Shown here piece by piece: positions 46,295 through 56,830 of a stretch of DNA of 64,000 nucleotides; within the stretch, counting starts at the first letter, position 1, and every line of letters starts with the position of its first letter. Source of the stretch: Caldilineaceae bacterium (GTDB taxonomy: Bacteria > Chloroflexota > Anaerolineae > Caldilineales > Caldilineaceae). Both the position numbers and the translations under genes were made by a program. The notes beneath the pieces were generated by a model, which searched no databases, was not told the DNA's origin, and saw only the letters and a list, made by a program, of their open reading frames with translations. Location of the stretch: the NCBI GenBank assembly GCA_020433455.1, contig JAGRCP010000073.1:1-64000 (forward strand), given 5' to 3'.

Positions 46295-47185
46295 ATGACT
46301 CCTACACTGCCCGTCACCCAACGCCTGCCCGAGACTTTTGCCTTTAGCCAATCGAGCTTGCAGGCCTATAGCGACTGCCCGCGCCGCTTTTGGCTGGCCT
46401 ATGTGGAGCAGTTGCCCTGGCCCGCGGTGGAAGCTTCGCCGGTCCATGAGTATGAGGAACGCATGCGTCAGGGCGCGCGCTTTCATCGTCTTATCGAACG
46501 CGCCGAGATCGGCATGGAGCCCGACGTCATCACCGCGGGGCTGGATCATCCCCTGGACGATTGGTTTGCCAAATACCAGCGCTTTCGTCCGGCCGATTTA
46601 CCGGGCGACGTACTGGAGGTGGAGAAGACGCTCTCGACGCCGGTGGCGGTGGCCGGCCGCGCCTATCGCCTGGCCGCCAAATATGATCTCATCGCGGTTG
46701 AGCCCCGTCGCCGCGCAATTATCATGGACTGGAAGAGCGCCTCCCGTCGGGGCGATGAGGGGCAATTGCGCCGGCGGTGGCAGAGCCGGGTTTATCCGTA
46801 CGTGCTGGTCGAGGCGAGCCGCGCCCTGCCCTGGGGGCCTCTGGCTCCCCACCAGGTGGAGATGCGCTACTGGTTCACGGCCGCGCCCAGCCGCCCTGTG
46901 ACGCTACCCTACAGCGACGCCCTCCACGCAGCCAATCATGAGCAGCTCCATGCGTTGATGACCGAGATCGTCAGCGGCGCAGCCGAAGACGACTATCCCA
47001 AAGTGGCGGATACGCCCCTCAACCGCAAGCGTTTCTGCGCCTACTGCATCTATCGCAGCCGTTGCGACCGGGGCGAAGCAGCGGGCGATTTGGACGATCT
47101 GGCTGACGCGGAAGAGTTCTTTGCCGTCGATCCGGCCGTCGCGCTGGAGTTTACGCTGGATGATGTGGCGGAAATTGAATTTTAA
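46295..47185 (+). CDS. PD-(D/E)XK nuclease with Fe-S cluster (Cas4/RecB-like)
   Basis: A 296-residue nuclease. The N-terminal SQSSLQAYSDCPRRFWL gives the first cluster cysteine (C28). The nuclease core has KYDLIAVEPRRRAIIMDWKS, with the active-site Asp and DWK. The final three cluster cysteines are C248, C251 and C257 (FCAYCIYRSRC). This arrangement is that of Cas4, AddB and RecB-like 5'-3' exonucleases. No cas gene or CRISPR array is nearby; recJ follows, separated only by heptad array C, suggesting a role in DNA end processing. Confidence 0.85.
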   Translation: MTPTLPVTQRLPETFAFSQSSLQAYSDCPRRFWLAYVEQLPWPAVEASPVHEYEERMRQGARFHRLIERAEIGMEPDVITAGLDHPLDDWFAKYQRFRPADLPGDVLEVEKTLSTPVAVAGRAYRLAAKYDLIAVEPRRRAIIMDWKSASRRGDEGQLRRRWQSRVYPYVLVEASRALPWGPLAPHQVEMRYWFTAAPSRPVTLPYSDALHAANHEQLHALMTEIVSGAAEDDYPKVADTPLNRKRFCAYCIYRSRCDRGEAAGDLDDLADAEEFFAVDPAVALEFTLDDVAEIEF

Positions 47186-47294
47186 AAAGAGTGAAGATTA
47201 AAGATTGAAGATCAGGCTAAGCGCCCGGCAGATTCACACGCGGCAGTCACTCTCGCTCCTTAATCTTTAATCTTCACTCTTTAATCTTCACTTT
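47186..47294. repeat. AT-rich heptad array with facing inverted arms (C)
   Basis: The left arm (47186-47213) has units AAGAGTG, AAGATTA, AAGATTG; the right arm (47259-47294) has the complementary CTTTAAT, CTTCACT units. A 20-bp stretch (AAGAGTGAAGATTAAAGATT) pairs perfectly between arms. Unlike array B, it lies between two genes on the same strand (nuclease and recJ). Confidence 0.8.
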
Positions 47295-47308
47295 ACCCAC
47301 CCTACCCT

Positions 47309-49738
47309 ATGACCTGGACTCTTCTCCCCCAACCCACCCCTTCCCCGGACCTCATTGCTGCGGCGGGCGGCTATCCGTTGGCCGCGCGGCTCCTGGCCCA
47401 GCGGGGCATGACCACGCCCGAACAGGCCCGGCCCTTTCTCGATCCCGACTGCTATACGCCGGCGCCGCCCGGAGCCCTGACCGGGGTAATCGAAGCCGCC
47501 CAACTCCTGGCCGGGACCATCCGGCGGGGCGAGCGCATTCTCGTCTGGGGTGATTTTGACGTGGACGGTCAGACCAGCACCTCGCTGCTGGTAGCTGCGC
47601 TGCGCAAGCTGGCTGGCGATGAGCAGATCGCCTATCACGTGCCCAATCGCTTCAGCGAAGGCCACGGCATCCGGGTGGAGAAGCTGGCCCAGGTGCTGGA
47701 TGACCTGCCGCCGGTTCATCTTCTCCTCACCTGCGACACGGGGATTTCCGACGGTCCGGGCGTCGCTTACGCCAAGACGTGTGGCCTTACCGTAGTCGTA
47801 ACCGACCACCATGATCTCACGCCCGAGTTTATCCAATTGCCGCCTGACGCCCCGCTTTGGGGGGCGTCCGCGGCCACGGCCGGCGCAGAGAGCGTGCGTC
47901 AGGCCGATGCGGTTGTTAATCCCAAATTTCAGGCGCCGGACGATCCGCTGCGCACCTTGCCCGGCGTGGGCGTCGCCTACAAGCTCATCCAGCAGCTTTA
48001 TGCGGATGTCGGTCGCGGCGGCGAGGAGGAAGAATTTTTGGATCTGGTTGCGCTGGGCATTGTGGCCGACGTGGCGGAACAGGTTCATGACGCCCGCTAC
48101 CTGCTTCAGCGCGGCCTGGCCCGCTTGCGCGCAACCCGGCGTATCGGTCTCCTCGCACTCATGAACGTGGCGGGTCTCGCGCCGGAAAAAGTTGATGCAG
48201 AAAGTATCGGCTTTCAGATTGGGCCGCGCATGAACGCGTTGGGACGGTTGGAAGATGCGACGGTGGCGGTGGAGTTGCTCACGACGCATGATGCGTTGCG
48301 CGCGGGTGAATTAGCGACCAGAATGAATCGCCTCAATCAGGAGCGCCGGGTGCTCACCAGCCAGACCGCCGCGGCCGCGCTCAACATGATCGACCGCAAC
48401 CCACATCTGCTGGATTTCAACGGCCTTGTGTTGGCCCATCCGGCCTGGCATGCGGGCATTGTCGGCATCGTCGCGTCGCGCATGGTCGAGCAATTCGGCA
48501 AGCCCGCGGTTCTCCTGCTCACGCCGCCCGACGGGCCGGCTCGAGGCAGCGCGCGCAGCATCCCCAGCGTGGACATCGGCGCCGCCATCGCCGGATGCAG
48601 CGAGTTGCTCATGGGGCACGGCGGTCATCCCGGCGCGGCCGGCGTCACGCTGGAAGCCGCCAATGTGGACGCGTTTCGCCGGGAGCTGAGTCGGCAGATT
48701 GAGTTGCACCAGATTCCCGATGCACCCACCGGTCTCATCATCGACGCAGAGGCGTCCCTGGCAGACCTAAACCTGGAATTGGCCGAAGCGTTGCAGATGT
48801 TGGCGCCCTTCGGCAACGGCAACCCCACGCCCCGCTTCCTCACCCGGGGCGTGACGATTGAACACGACCGGCGCATGGGCGCGGACGGCGCGCATCGACG
48901 CCTGACCGTCAGCCAGGCCGGCGCGCAGCAGCAGGTTGTCTGGTTTCACGGTGGGGATGCAGAGCTGCCGCCGGGCAAAATCGACCTGGTCTATACCCTG
49001 AGCATCAACGAATATAAGGGCAACCGCTCTCTCCAGCTCATGTTTGAGGGTATCCGCGCTGCAGAACCGCTGTCGGTTCAGGATCAGGTTGATGAGGCCG
49101 ACGCGCCGATCCCGCCTGCGACCGTCTACGACTGGCGTGACCGCTCCGTCACGGCTGCCGATCTGCCCGAAAACGCCCAATGGTATGCAGAGGGCGTGAA
49201 GCTGGCCATGACAGCCAATGACGCCCGACACCCGGCCTTCGCGTCCCGCCTGGCCATCACGTCCCGGCCTGACGCGCCCCTGGTTATCTGGAATGCGCCG
49301 CCCTCCCTCTCCCTGCTTCGCCGTCTGGTGGAGCAGAGCGGCGCGCGGGCGGTCTACCTCTGCGCGCAGGAGAGCGCCGACGACACGCTGGAGGGCGTCC
49401 TCAAGCAGGTAGCGGGGATGTGCAAGTTTGCCCTGGCCCGGGATGGGCTGCTGACCATTGATCGCATGGCCGCGCGCCTGGGGACCGCCGAAGAGGCTGT
49501 CCGCGTGGCGTTGCTCTGGCTGGAGCAGCGGGGACTGATTACGGTGGCGGAATGGTCGCCGAAAGACGCCCCCACCGACGCCGTGCGCATCGCGCCGGGC
49601 GGCCAGGCGCGCCAGGACGAGGAGTTGGCCTTGCGTCGGGCGCGTCTGGAAGAAGAGCTGAGCGAGGTGCGGGCCCGCCGACGATTCTACCGTCGCGCGC
49701 GTCTGCAGGAGTTGGGGCTTGAATCGCGCGCCGGTTGA
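47309..49738 (+). CDS. recJ: Single-stranded-DNA exonuclease RecJ
   Basis: An 809-residue 5'-3' exonuclease of recombination and repair. The DHH superfamily motifs are intact: GDFDVDGQTS (81-90), CDTGISDGPG and TDHHDL near 165-170; the DHHA1 region has MGHGGHPGAAG. An OB-fold segment follows (VYTLSINEYKGNRSLQLMFE). The C-terminal extension of about 200 residues (winged-helix-like VRVALLWLEQRGLITVAEW and a basic coiled tail) is longer than in E. coli RecJ. It begins 15 nt after array C, with no strong ribosome site. Confidence 0.94.
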   Translation: MTWTLLPQPTPSPDLIAAAGGYPLAARLLAQRGMTTPEQARPFLDPDCYTPAPPGALTGVIEAAQLLAGTIRRGERILVWGDFDVDGQTSTSLLVAALRKLAGDEQIAYHVPNRFSEGHGIRVEKLAQVLDDLPPVHLLLTCDTGISDGPGVAYAKTCGLTVVVTDHHDLTPEFIQLPPDAPLWGASAATAGAESVRQADAVVNPKFQAPDDPLRTLPGVGVAYKLIQQLYADVGRGGEEEEFLDLVALGIVADVAEQVHDARYLLQRGLARLRATRRIGLLALMNVAGLAPEKVDAESIGFQIGPRMNALGRLEDATVAVELLTTHDALRAGELATRMNRLNQERRVLTSQTAAAALNMIDRNPHLLDFNGLVLAHPAWHAGIVGIVASRMVEQFGKPAVLLLTPPDGPARGSARSIPSVDIGAAIAGCSELLMGHGGHPGAAGVTLEAANVDAFRRELSRQIELHQIPDAPTGLIIDAEASLADLNLELAEALQMLAPFGNGNPTPRFLTRGVTIEHDRRMGADGAHRRLTVSQAGAQQQVVWFHGGDAELPPGKIDLVYTLSINEYKGNRSLQLMFEGIRAAEPLSVQDQVDEADAPIPPATVYDWRDRSVTAADLPENAQWYAEGVKLAMTANDARHPAFASRLAITSRPDAPLVIWNAPPSLSLLRRLVEQSGARAVYLCAQESADDTLEGVLKQVAGMCKFALARDGLLTIDRMAARLGTAEEAVRVALLWLEQRGLITVAEWSPKDAPTDAVRIAPGGQARQDEELALRRARLEEELSEVRARRRFYRRARLQELGLESRAG

Positions 49739-49802
49739 ATCCCGACGCGCGTGCGAATCCCGCTCCGTTTGGAGCCCCCCTTAGATCAGTACCTGAAGGC
49801 GT

Positions 49803-49863
49803 TTGACAATATCAGGCACTGGTATTATTCTTACATACCGTGAACGTTAACGGTATCGTTCAC
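49803..49863 (+). promoter_or_regulatory. Promoter and LacI-type operator of the ChvE-like operon
   Basis: -35 TTGACA (49803-49808), 17-bp spacer, -10 TATTCT (49826-49831). The 13-mer GTGAACGTTAACG (49840-49852) and an inverted CGTTCAC (49857-49863) follow, so the outer GTGAACG/CGTTCAC arms form a dyad over the transcribed start. The identical 13-mer lies in the promoter of the LacI gene at 55153-55165. Confidence 0.82.
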
Positions 49864-49972
49864 AATTGATTTGACGAGCGCCTCCTTTGCTCCTCATTAG
49901 TTCATGCGCTCGTTTTCTAATTCGCTGCACCAATTCGTTTTTATCCACCAACCGAATAGAAAGGGAAATCTC

Positions 49973-51133
49973 ATGCACAGACGATGGTCTTTTGTTTTGG
50001 CTGCGCTCATGTTGCTTGCGGCATTGGTACTGAGTGCTTGCGGCGGCTCCTCCGCTCCGGCTGATAGTTCTGCGGATACATCTGCAGCTGCGGATACTTC
50101 TTCTGATACAGCCGCAGGGGATGCCGCCTCGGCCGATTCTACAGAGGGAATGACGGTCGGCATCTCTATGCCCACCAAGTCGTCGGCCCGTTGGATTGCG
50201 GACGGCGAAAATATGGTGAATGTATTCCAGGGAATGGGCTATGAAACAGACCTTCAGTACGCTGAGGACGACATTCCTAATCAGCTCTCTCAAATCGAAA
50301 ATATGGTGACCAAGGGCGTGAACGTGTTGGTGATCGCCGCGATTGACGGGACAACCCTTTCCGACGTACTTCAGCAGGCGGCGGACCAGGGCATCCCGGT
50401 GATTGCCTATGATCGCCTCATCCGCGACAGCGCGAACGTGGACTACTATGCCACCTTCGACAACTTCCAGGTGGGCGTCCTGCAGGCCAGCTATATCGAA
50501 GAGGCCCTGGGCCTGCAAGACGGCAACGGCCCGTACAACATCGAGCTGTTCGGCGGTTCGCCCGACGACAACAATGCCTACTTCTTCTATGACGGGGCCA
50601 TGTCTGTTCTCCAGCCCTATATTGACAACGGACAGCTCGTAGTCCAAAGTGGCCAAATGGGCATGGATAAGGTCTCCACGCTGCGCTGGGACGGCGCTAC
50701 CGCCCAGGCGCGCATGGACAACCTGTTGAGCGCCTACTACACCGACAAGCGGGTGGACGCGGTGCTTTCTCCCTATGACGGCCTGAGCATCGGCATTCTT
50801 TCTTCGCTCAAGGGCGTCGGCTACGGCTCGGGTGATCAGCCTATGCCGGTGGTGACCGGGCAGGATGCGGAAATTCCGTCGGTCAAGTCCATTATCGCGG
50901 GCGAGCAGACGGAGACCGTCTTCAAGGATACGCGGGAATTGGCCCAGGTGACCGCTGAGATGGTGGATGCTTACCTCAAGGGTGAAGATGTGCCGGTTAA
51001 TGACACCGAGACCTACGATAACGGGGTCAAGGTCGTGCCGTCCTATCTGCTGGTCCCCTACAGCGTGGATGCCTCCAACTGGCAGGAAATCCTGGTAGAC
51101 AGCGGTTACTACACCGAGGATCAAATCGAGTAA
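49973..51133 (+). CDS. ChvE/XylF-type sugar-binding lipoprotein
   Basis: A 386-residue binding protein of the periplasmic-binding-protein type I fold, closest to ChvE (multiple monosaccharides). Lipobox LSAC near residue 24, then an Asp/Ser/Ala linker and the core ([70 protein letters not shown]). The ATG at 49973 has AAGGGA upstream; the frame extends to 49904 without signal-peptide character. It is the first gene of an operon with a double-domain ATPase and a permease, controlled by the LacI-type operator. Confidence 0.93.
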   Translation: MHRRWSFVLAALMLLAALVLSACGGSSAPADSSADTSAAADTSSDTAAGDAASADSTEGMTVGISMPTKSSARWIADGENMVNVFQGMGYETDLQYAEDDIPNQLSQIENMVTKGVNVLVIAAIDGTTLSDVLQQAADQGIPVIAYDRLIRDSANVDYYATFDNFQVGVLQASYIEEALGLQDGNGPYNIELFGGSPDDNNAYFFYDGAMSVLQPYIDNGQLVVQSGQMGMDKVSTLRWDGATAQARMDNLLSAYYTDKRVDAVLSPYDGLSIGILSSLKGVGYGSGDQPMPVVTGQDAEIPSVKSIIAGEQTETVFKDTRELAQVTAEMVDAYLKGEDVPVNDTETYDNGVKVVPSYLLVPYSVDASNWQEILVDSGYYTEDQIE

Positions 51134-51231
51134 CCAAGCAAGCAAAATCGTCACATCCCGGGCAAGAGGGAGCGTGTGCGCTCTCCCTCTTGCCCTGATT
51201 TGATGGTTGGAGCGGCCAAGGAGGAAGCTGG

Positions 51232-52782
51232 ATGTCCGATACTATTTTGGAAATGCGCGACATCACCAAGGAGTTTCCCGGCGTCAAAGCGCTGGACAAC
51301 GTGAATTTCTCGGTGAAAGCAGGCGAAATCCACGCGCTGGTGGGAGAAAACGGCGCGGGAAAGTCCACCCTGATGAAAGTGCTGAGCGGGGTCTATCCCA
51401 CCGGCGCATACACGGGCGATATCATCTATAAAGGCGAGGAAGTTCATTTTCGGGACATCACCGACAGCGAGAAGTTGGGCATCGTCATCATCCATCAGGA
51501 ACTGGCGTTGATTCCCCTGCTTTCCATTGCGGAGAATGTTTTCCTGGGTAATGAAGAGGCCCGCAACGGCGTTATCGATTGGAACGCCACGACCTCCTGC
51601 ACCCGAGAGCTGTTGCAAAAGGTCGGGCTGCACGAATCGCCCGAGACCCTCATCACGAGTTTGGGCGTGGGCAAGCAACAGCTGGTAGAGATTGCCAAAG
51701 CGCTGTCGAAAGATGTGGAGCTGTTGATCCTGGACGAGCCTACCGCCAGCCTTAATGAAACCGATACGGAGGCTCTGCTGGATCTTCTTTTGCAGTTTAA
51801 GGCCCAGGGCATCTCTTCGATTCTGATTTCCCACAAGCTCAATGAAGTCACCCAGGTGGCTGATGCCATCACCATCCTGCGCGACGGCGCCACCATCGAA
51901 ACGCTGGACTGCCGGCGCGATGAGATCACGGAATCGCGTATTATTCAGGGCATGGTGGGTCGCGACCTCACCCATCGCTTTCCGGAGCGGGATGCAGATA
52001 TCGGCGAAGTGGTTTTTCAACTAAAAGATTGGACCGTCTATCATCCCGTTCACGAAGGACGCAAGGTAATCGACAACGTCAACCTTACCGTGCGTCAAGG
52101 CGAAGTAGTGGGCATTTCCGGTCTCATGGGATCGGGACGCACCGAACTGGCCATGAGCGTTTTTGGCCGATCCTACGGTCGTCACATCACCGGCACGGCG
52201 CTCATGCACGGCGAGCCGCTGGACCTGAGCACCATTCCCAAGGCCATTAGCAACGGCATCGCCTATGTGACGGAGGACCGCAAAAATTTGGGCCTGGTCT
52301 TGATGCAGGACGTCAAAAACAATATCACTCTCGCGAACTTGAACGGCGTTTCCAACGGCATGGTCATCAACGAGCCCCGTGAAGTTGTGTTGACCAACGC
52401 CTATCGCGACAAGCTGAACATCAAATGTTCCAGCGTCTTGCAGCAGACCCTCAACCTGTCCGGCGGCAATCAGCAGAAGGTCGTGTTGAGCAAGTGGCTC
52501 TTCTCCGAACCGGACCTGCTGATTTTGGATGAACCGACCCGGGGAATTGACGTGGGCGCAAAGTATGAAATCTATTCCATCATCAATCAGTTGGCGGCCG
52601 AAGGCAAGAGCATTCTGATTATCTCATCCGAGTTGCCGGAAATTTTGGGTATCAGCGATCGCATCTACGTCATGAATGAAGGACGTATCGTAGGCGAGAT
52701 GCAGCAAGCCAACGCCTCACAAGAAAAAATCATGGCCTGCATCATGCAGCAGGACCCACGGAAAGAGGTAGCCGAAGCATGA
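51232..52782 (+). CDS. Sugar ABC transporter ATP-binding protein (GguA/XylG type)
   Basis: A 516-residue protein with two fused ABC domains. The first has Walker [10 protein letters not shown] near 40, signature LGVGKQQ and Walker [15 protein letters not shown]. The second has a degenerate P-loop, [10 protein letters not shown], but an intact LSGGNQQKV and [12 protein letters not shown]. Such asymmetry is normal in this family. It energises uptake of the sugar bound by the ChvE-like lipoprotein. GGAGG precedes the ATG. Its stop overlaps the permease start (ATGA). Confidence 0.94.
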   Translation: MSDTILEMRDITKEFPGVKALDNVNFSVKAGEIHALVGENGAGKSTLMKVLSGVYPTGAYTGDIIYKGEEVHFRDITDSEKLGIVIIHQELALIPLLSIAENVFLGNEEARNGVIDWNATTSCTRELLQKVGLHESPETLITSLGVGKQQLVEIAKALSKDVELLILDEPTASLNETDTEALLDLLLQFKAQGISSILISHKLNEVTQVADAITILRDGATIETLDCRRDEITESRIIQGMVGRDLTHRFPERDADIGEVVFQLKDWTVYHPVHEGRKVIDNVNLTVRQGEVVGISGLMGSGRTELAMSVFGRSYGRHITGTALMHGEPLDLSTIPKAISNGIAYVTEDRKNLGLVLMQDVKNNITLANLNGVSNGMVINEPREVVLTNAYRDKLNIKCSSVLQQTLNLSGGNQQKVVLSKWLFSEPDLLILDEPTRGIDVGAKYEIYSIINQLAAEGKSILIISSELPEILGISDRIYVMNEGRIVGEMQQANASQEKIMACIMQQDPRKEVAEA

Positions 52783-53939
52783 AGACGATTCTCGATGGGC
52801 TGCGTCAGAATATGCGCCGCTACGGCATGCTGATCGCCCTGATTGCCATCATGATTTTTTTTCAGATCGTGACCGACGGTACGCTCATGCGGCCGGTCAA
52901 CATCACCAATCTGGTGCTCCAAAACAGCTACATCATCATCATGGCATTGGGCATGTTGTTGGTGATTGTGGCGGGTCAGATTGATCTGTCCGTCGGTTCG
53001 GTGGCGGCCTTTATCGGCGCGTTGGCGGCTGTCATGATGGTCAACCTGGACCTGCACTGGACGCTGGCGCTGCTGGGCGGCCTTGCTGCCGGCGCGCTGA
53101 TTGGCGCGGCCCAGGGCTACTTCGTGGCGTATCAGGGCATCCCGTCTTTTATTGCCACCCTGGCGGGCATGTTAATCTTCCGCGGCTTGACCCTGGTGAT
53201 GCTTCAGGGCCAATCGGTCGGTCCGTTTCCTCCTGCATTTCAGAAGCTCAGTTCCGGCTTTATTCCCGATATTTTCGGTTACGAGGGGCTCCACCTCACG
53301 ACGATTGTGCTGGGCGCGATTTTTTCCGTTCTGCTGGTCTACATGGATTTGCGCAGCCGCCGGAATCGCATCAAGTACGGGTTTGACGTCTCCTCAATTC
53401 AACTCTTCATTATCAAAAATTTGGCCGTTGTCGCCGCCATCATGTACATCTGTTTCCTGATGGCCTCTTACAAGGGACTGCCCAACGTGCTGATCATCGT
53501 CTTCCTCTTGATTCTGGTCTACACGTTCGTCACGACCCAAACGGTGGTGGGGCGGCGCATTTATGCGCTGGGCGGCAATGCCAAGGCGGCCAAGCTGTCG
53601 GGCGTAAACACCGAGCGGCTGACCTTCTACACCTTTGCCAATTTGGGCCTGTTGGCCGCGCTGGCAGGTCTCATTTTCGCCGCCCGCCTCAATGTCGCCT
53701 CGCCTAAGGCGGGCACGGGCTTTGAGCTGGACGTCATCGCCGCGGTCTTTATCGGCGGCGCGTCAGCGACCGGCGGCGTGGGGACGGTATTGGGCGCGGT
53801 CATCGGCGCCTTGGTCATGGGCGTCATGAACAACGGCATGTCCATTGTGGGCGTGGGCATCGATTGGCAGCAGGCCATCAAGGGGTTTGTCTTGCTTTTG
53901 GCCGTCTTCTTCGACGTGCGCAATCGCAACAAGGCGTAA
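52779..53939 (+). CDS. Sugar ABC transporter permease (GguB/XylH type)
   Basis: A 386-residue permease with about ten helices. Family markers are [17 protein letters not shown] near 65, [39 protein letters not shown] and [20 protein letters not shown] near 325. It starts within the ATPase stop codon, so the two are translationally coupled. The larger loop around 180-215 ([13 protein letters not shown]) is characteristic of the GguB/XylH/MmsB branch over RbsC. Confidence 0.94.
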   Translation: MKTILDGLRQNMRRYGMLIALIAIMIFFQIVTDGTLMRPVNITNLVLQNSYIIIMALGMLLVIVAGQIDLSVGSVAAFIGALAAVMMVNLDLHWTLALLGGLAAGALIGAAQGYFVAYQGIPSFIATLAGMLIFRGLTLVMLQGQSVGPFPPAFQKLSSGFIPDIFGYEGLHLTTIVLGAIFSVLLVYMDLRSRRNRIKYGFDVSSIQLFIIKNLAVVAAIMYICFLMASYKGLPNVLIIVFLLILVYTFVTTQTVVGRRIYALGGNAKAAKLSGVNTERLTFYTFANLGLLAALAGLIFAARLNVASPKAGTGFELDVIAAVFIGGASATGGVGTVLGAVIGALVMGVMNNGMSIVGVGIDWQQAIKGFVLLLAVFFDVRNRNKA

Positions 53940-54050
53940 ACAATTGCCTGTTTTCAAGTTGGGGGGGTGCTGTTGCGACCGCTCTCCGGGAGCGCCGGAT
54001 TCCGCTCTCGTGCTCCCGGGCAGCAGTCCCCCATCACAGTGGACAACTAT

Positions 54051-55088
54051 TCACGCATTCCGCTGCGTAGACGCGCGGACAATCAGCTCGGGTTTCAGGG
54101 TGATGAGGTTGTCCGACGGCGGCGCGGCGCCGTCGATCTGGGCCAGCAGGGTCTGGACGGCCGTGCTGCCCAGTTCACGCAGGGGCTGACGCAGCGTGGT
54201 TAGGCTGGGGTAGAAGAAGGCCGATTCGGCCAGATTGTCGAATCCCACCACCGCGATCTCCTCCGGTACGGCCACGCCCCGGCTATGCAAATAGTGGAGC
54301 GCGCCCAGCGCCATCTGATCATTGGCCGCAAAGAGCCCGTCTATGGCAGGACAACGCATCAACAATTCTTCCATACCGGCCTCCCCGCTGCCGGATGACC
54401 AGTTGCCCTGCACCCAGCACTCTTCCTCCGCAGCCAGCCCGGCCGCTGCCAACTCGTCCGCCCATCCATCGCGCCGTTGACGGGCTTCCAGCCATTTCAG
54501 AGGACCGGTGATGTGCCCAATCCGCCGCCGCCCGCTCTGCAAAAGATGGCGGACGGCCGTGCGCGCGCCCTCACGGTTGTCGATGACTATCGTGGTGTAG
54601 CGGGGATGAGGCCGACTTTTGAGAAAGACGACCGGCGGGCAGGTCGCGGGCAACTGTTCCTGCATGGTCGCGACGTTGTCGTCCAATTCCGGCGCGGCAA
54701 AAATGATGCCGTCCACGTGATGGGCGTTCAGTTCATCAATGAGGGCCAGGAGGTTGCTCCCCTTGAACTCGGACAGCTCAGCCAGCATGAGCGCATAGCC
54801 CGACTCTTTGCATTGCGCGGTGATGCCGTGGAGCGTTTGGGAAACGCCCACATAGCGCAGCCCGGCGATGATCACGCCCAGCGTACGGCTGCGCTGCTGA
54901 ACGAGGCTGCGGGCCAGCGCGCTGGGCTGATAGCCCAGCTCTTCGATGGCCTGTTCGACGGCGGCTCGGGTCGCGGGCGCCACGTCCGGCCGCTGATTGA
55001 TGACCCGGGAAACTGTCTGGGCGGAGACGTTACAAACCCGCGCGATGTCTTTGATGGTGACTTTTTTTCTGGGGTGCGGCTGGGTCAT
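54051..55088 (-). CDS. LacI family transcriptional regulator
   Basis: A 345-residue repressor. The N-terminal helix-turn-helix (VTIKDIARVCNVSAQTVSRV) and hinge (ALARSLVQQRS) are followed by a ribose-binding-like effector domain ending DNLITLKPELIVRAS. The 13-mer GTGAACGTTAACG occurs in its own promoter and in that of the ChvE-like operon, so it probably represses both until a sugar binds. It is convergent with the permease gene across a 111-nt gap that contains a decayed REP-like hairpin (about 53985-54017). Confidence 0.92.
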   Translation of the reverse strand: MTQPHPRKKVTIKDIARVCNVSAQTVSRVINQRPDVAPATRAAVEQAIEELGYQPSALARSLVQQRSRTLGVIIAGLRYVGVSQTLHGITAQCKESGYALMLAELSEFKGSNLLALIDELNAHHVDGIIFAAPELDDNVATMQEQLPATCPPVVFLKSRPHPRYTTIVIDNREGARTAVRHLLQSGRRRIGHITGPLKWLEARQRRDGWADELAAAGLAAEEECWVQGNWSSGSGEAGMEELLMRCPAIDGLFAANDQMALGALHYLHSRGVAVPEEIAVVGFDNLAESAFFYPSLTTLRQPLRELGSTAVQTLLAQIDGAAPPSDNLITLKPELIVRASTQRNA

Positions 55089-55129
55089 ATGGCGGTTCCG
55101 CCCTTAATCGGAATGGAAGAATATACGTA

Positions 55130-55165
55130 AGTATACCCTAAAAAGCCAAATTGTGAACGTTAACG
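55130..55165 (-). promoter_or_regulatory. LacI-gene promoter with overlapping operator
   Basis: On the minus strand: -35 TTCACA (55152-55157), 16-bp spacer, -10 TATACT (55130-55135). The 13-mer GTGAACGTTAACG (55153-55165, plus strand) overlaps the -35, fitting autorepression. The remaining 55166-55435 stretch, up to the AIM24 gene, shows no gene that I can support. Confidence 0.75.
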
Positions 55166-55435
55166 CTTGCCTTAGGAGATCGTTCGCGTCCGAATCCCGC
55201 GAATCTGCGAACCCGCCTTTCTTGCCGCAACTTGTCAATCCTTACAGCGTACTGTCCCTATGCAGGCTGTCAACGCGGCGGCGCTTCAGGCGCACATGGG
55301 GCAACCTTTCCCGGGCTGTAACCCATGGCGGATAACGACTGCCAAACGCAGCTTCCCGCATATCACGCCTTACTCATCCAGCACTGCACGAGATTCGCAG
55401 GGACTAATCCGACTCGTCGAAAGGAGCGAACGACA

Positions 55436-56182
55436 ATGGCACTACAGTACGAAATCCAGGGAACAACGCTGCCGGTGGTAACGATCCAGCTACAGCCGGG
55501 AGAGCGCATTTACTCATCCGCGGGCGGTATGAGCTGGATGAGCGACCCTGTGATCATGGATACCAATACCGGCGGCGGATTGGGGCGCATGGTGCGCCGC
55601 GCGTTTTCAGGCGAGTCCCTCTTTATCGTCGATTATTTTACGCGTGACCAGGTCGGCGAGGTCGCGTTCGCGGCCGAGTTCCCCGGCAAGATTGTGGATG
55701 TCGAGCTGCCCGAAGGGCGTTCGGTCATCGTGCAGAAAGACGCGTTTATGTGCGCCGAAAAGAGCGTGGACCTGGATATCCACTTTCGGCGCAGTCTGGG
55801 GACGGGGCTCTTCGGCGGCGAAGGCTTCATCCTCCAGCGCCTGACCGGCCCAGGGCGCGTCTTTGTCAATTTTGACGGCGAGATCGTGCAGAAAACGTTG
55901 GGTCCGGGCGAGCGTCTGCGCGTGGATACGGGGCACGTGGCCATGTTCGAGCCCACGGTCAATTTTAATGTGGAGATGATGCGGGGGTTCAAAAACATCC
56001 TTCTGGGCGGCGAAGGTCTCTTTCTGGCGACCCTCACCGGGCCGGGACGGGTCTGGCTACAGACCATGCCTATGGCCAAGCTGGCCCTGCGCATCGCCCA
56101 GTACATTCCCCGGCCCGGCGGCAGTGACGGCCCCAGCGGTGGGTTAAACGTGAATATGAACCAGCTGCTGGGCGGTCAATAA
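55436..56182 (+). CDS. AIM24/TIGR00266 family protein
   Basis: A 248-residue beta-rich protein of the AIM24 family (TIGR00266). Repeated strands are visible: [80 protein letters not shown] and [20 protein letters not shown]. It folds as a double-stranded beta helix of unknown function. The frame is open from 55325, but the ATG at 55436 has AAAGGAG upstream and begins MALQYEIQG, the usual start. Confidence 0.92.
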   Translation: MALQYEIQGTTLPVVTIQLQPGERIYSSAGGMSWMSDPVIMDTNTGGGLGRMVRRAFSGESLFIVDYFTRDQVGEVAFAAEFPGKIVDVELPEGRSVIVQKDAFMCAEKSVDLDIHFRRSLGTGLFGGEGFILQRLTGPGRVFVNFDGEIVQKTLGPGERLRVDTGHVAMFEPTVNFNVEMMRGFKNILLGGEGLFLATLTGPGRVWLQTMPMAKLALRIAQYIPRPGGSDGPSGGLNVNMNQLLGGQ

Positions 56183-56365
56183 CGGGGGCGGCTCTGCGCA
56201 GGAAGTGAATGCAGTTTTCGGTGCGCCTGTACCGCTTGTTTTCCTGATACGTAAGGCGTGTGGGGCTCCTTTGGGCAACCGTCACGCCTCACTTGTCGCA
56301 CCATCACGCCAAACCCGCCTGGATCATTCCTTTACACAAATTACAGCGATTTCACTCGTTATAGG

Positions 56366-56830
56366 CTAAACCAGCAAGGCCCCTTCATGCCGCAGAAGCC
56401 AGGCTTTGCGCTCCAGGCCGCCTGCATAGCCGGTGAGCTTGCCGTCCGCGGCAATGACCCGGTGGCAGGGGATGATGACGGCGATGGGGTTGCTGCCGTT
56501 GGCCAGCCCCACGGCTTGCGCACCCTGAGGCTGGTCAAGCCCGATGGCAATCTGCTGGTAGGTGGTCGTCCGCCCGTAAGGGATGTCGCCCAGCGCGGAC
56601 CAGACGCGCTGCTGGAAGGGCGTGCCCCGGGGTGCAAGGGGCACGCTAAATTCATGCCGCGTCCCGGCAAAGTATTCGGCCAGCTCTTCCGCTGCGAGAG
56701 CAGTTACAGCGTTGCCCGCGTGGGCATGGGCGCGTGCGTCCGCAAAGCGTACGGCCAGCAGCGCCTGGTCGTCAGCCTCGATTTGCATGAGGCCCAACGG
56801 CGAATCAATGATGGCGGTATATATGCTCAT
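56366..56830 (-). CDS. ogt: Methylated-DNA--protein-cysteine methyltransferase
   Basis: A 154-residue suicide enzyme that removes alkyl groups from O6-alkylguanine onto its own cysteine. The active site IPCHRVIAADGKLTGYAGGL is intact, with the winged-helix recognition part PYGRTTTYQQIA. It lacks an Ada regulatory domain. Its ATG overlaps the stop of the DUF6398-like gene (ATGA type), so it is the last gene of a repair-linked operon headed by the EndoQ-UvrD fusion. Confidence 0.94.
   Translation of the reverse strand: MSIYTAIIDSPLGLMQIEADDQALLAVRFADARAHAHAGNAVTALAAEELAEYFAGTRHEFSVPLAPRGTPFQQRVWSALGDIPYGRTTTYQQIAIGLDQPQGAQAVGLANGSNPIAVIIPCHRVIAADGKLTGYAGGLERKAWLLRHEGALLV

Noticed and set aside
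49847-51154. 435-codon minus-strand frame across the ChvE-like gene
   Set aside because: Antisense of a clear binding-protein gene; covers its promoter and signal peptide region, so it cannot be real alongside it.
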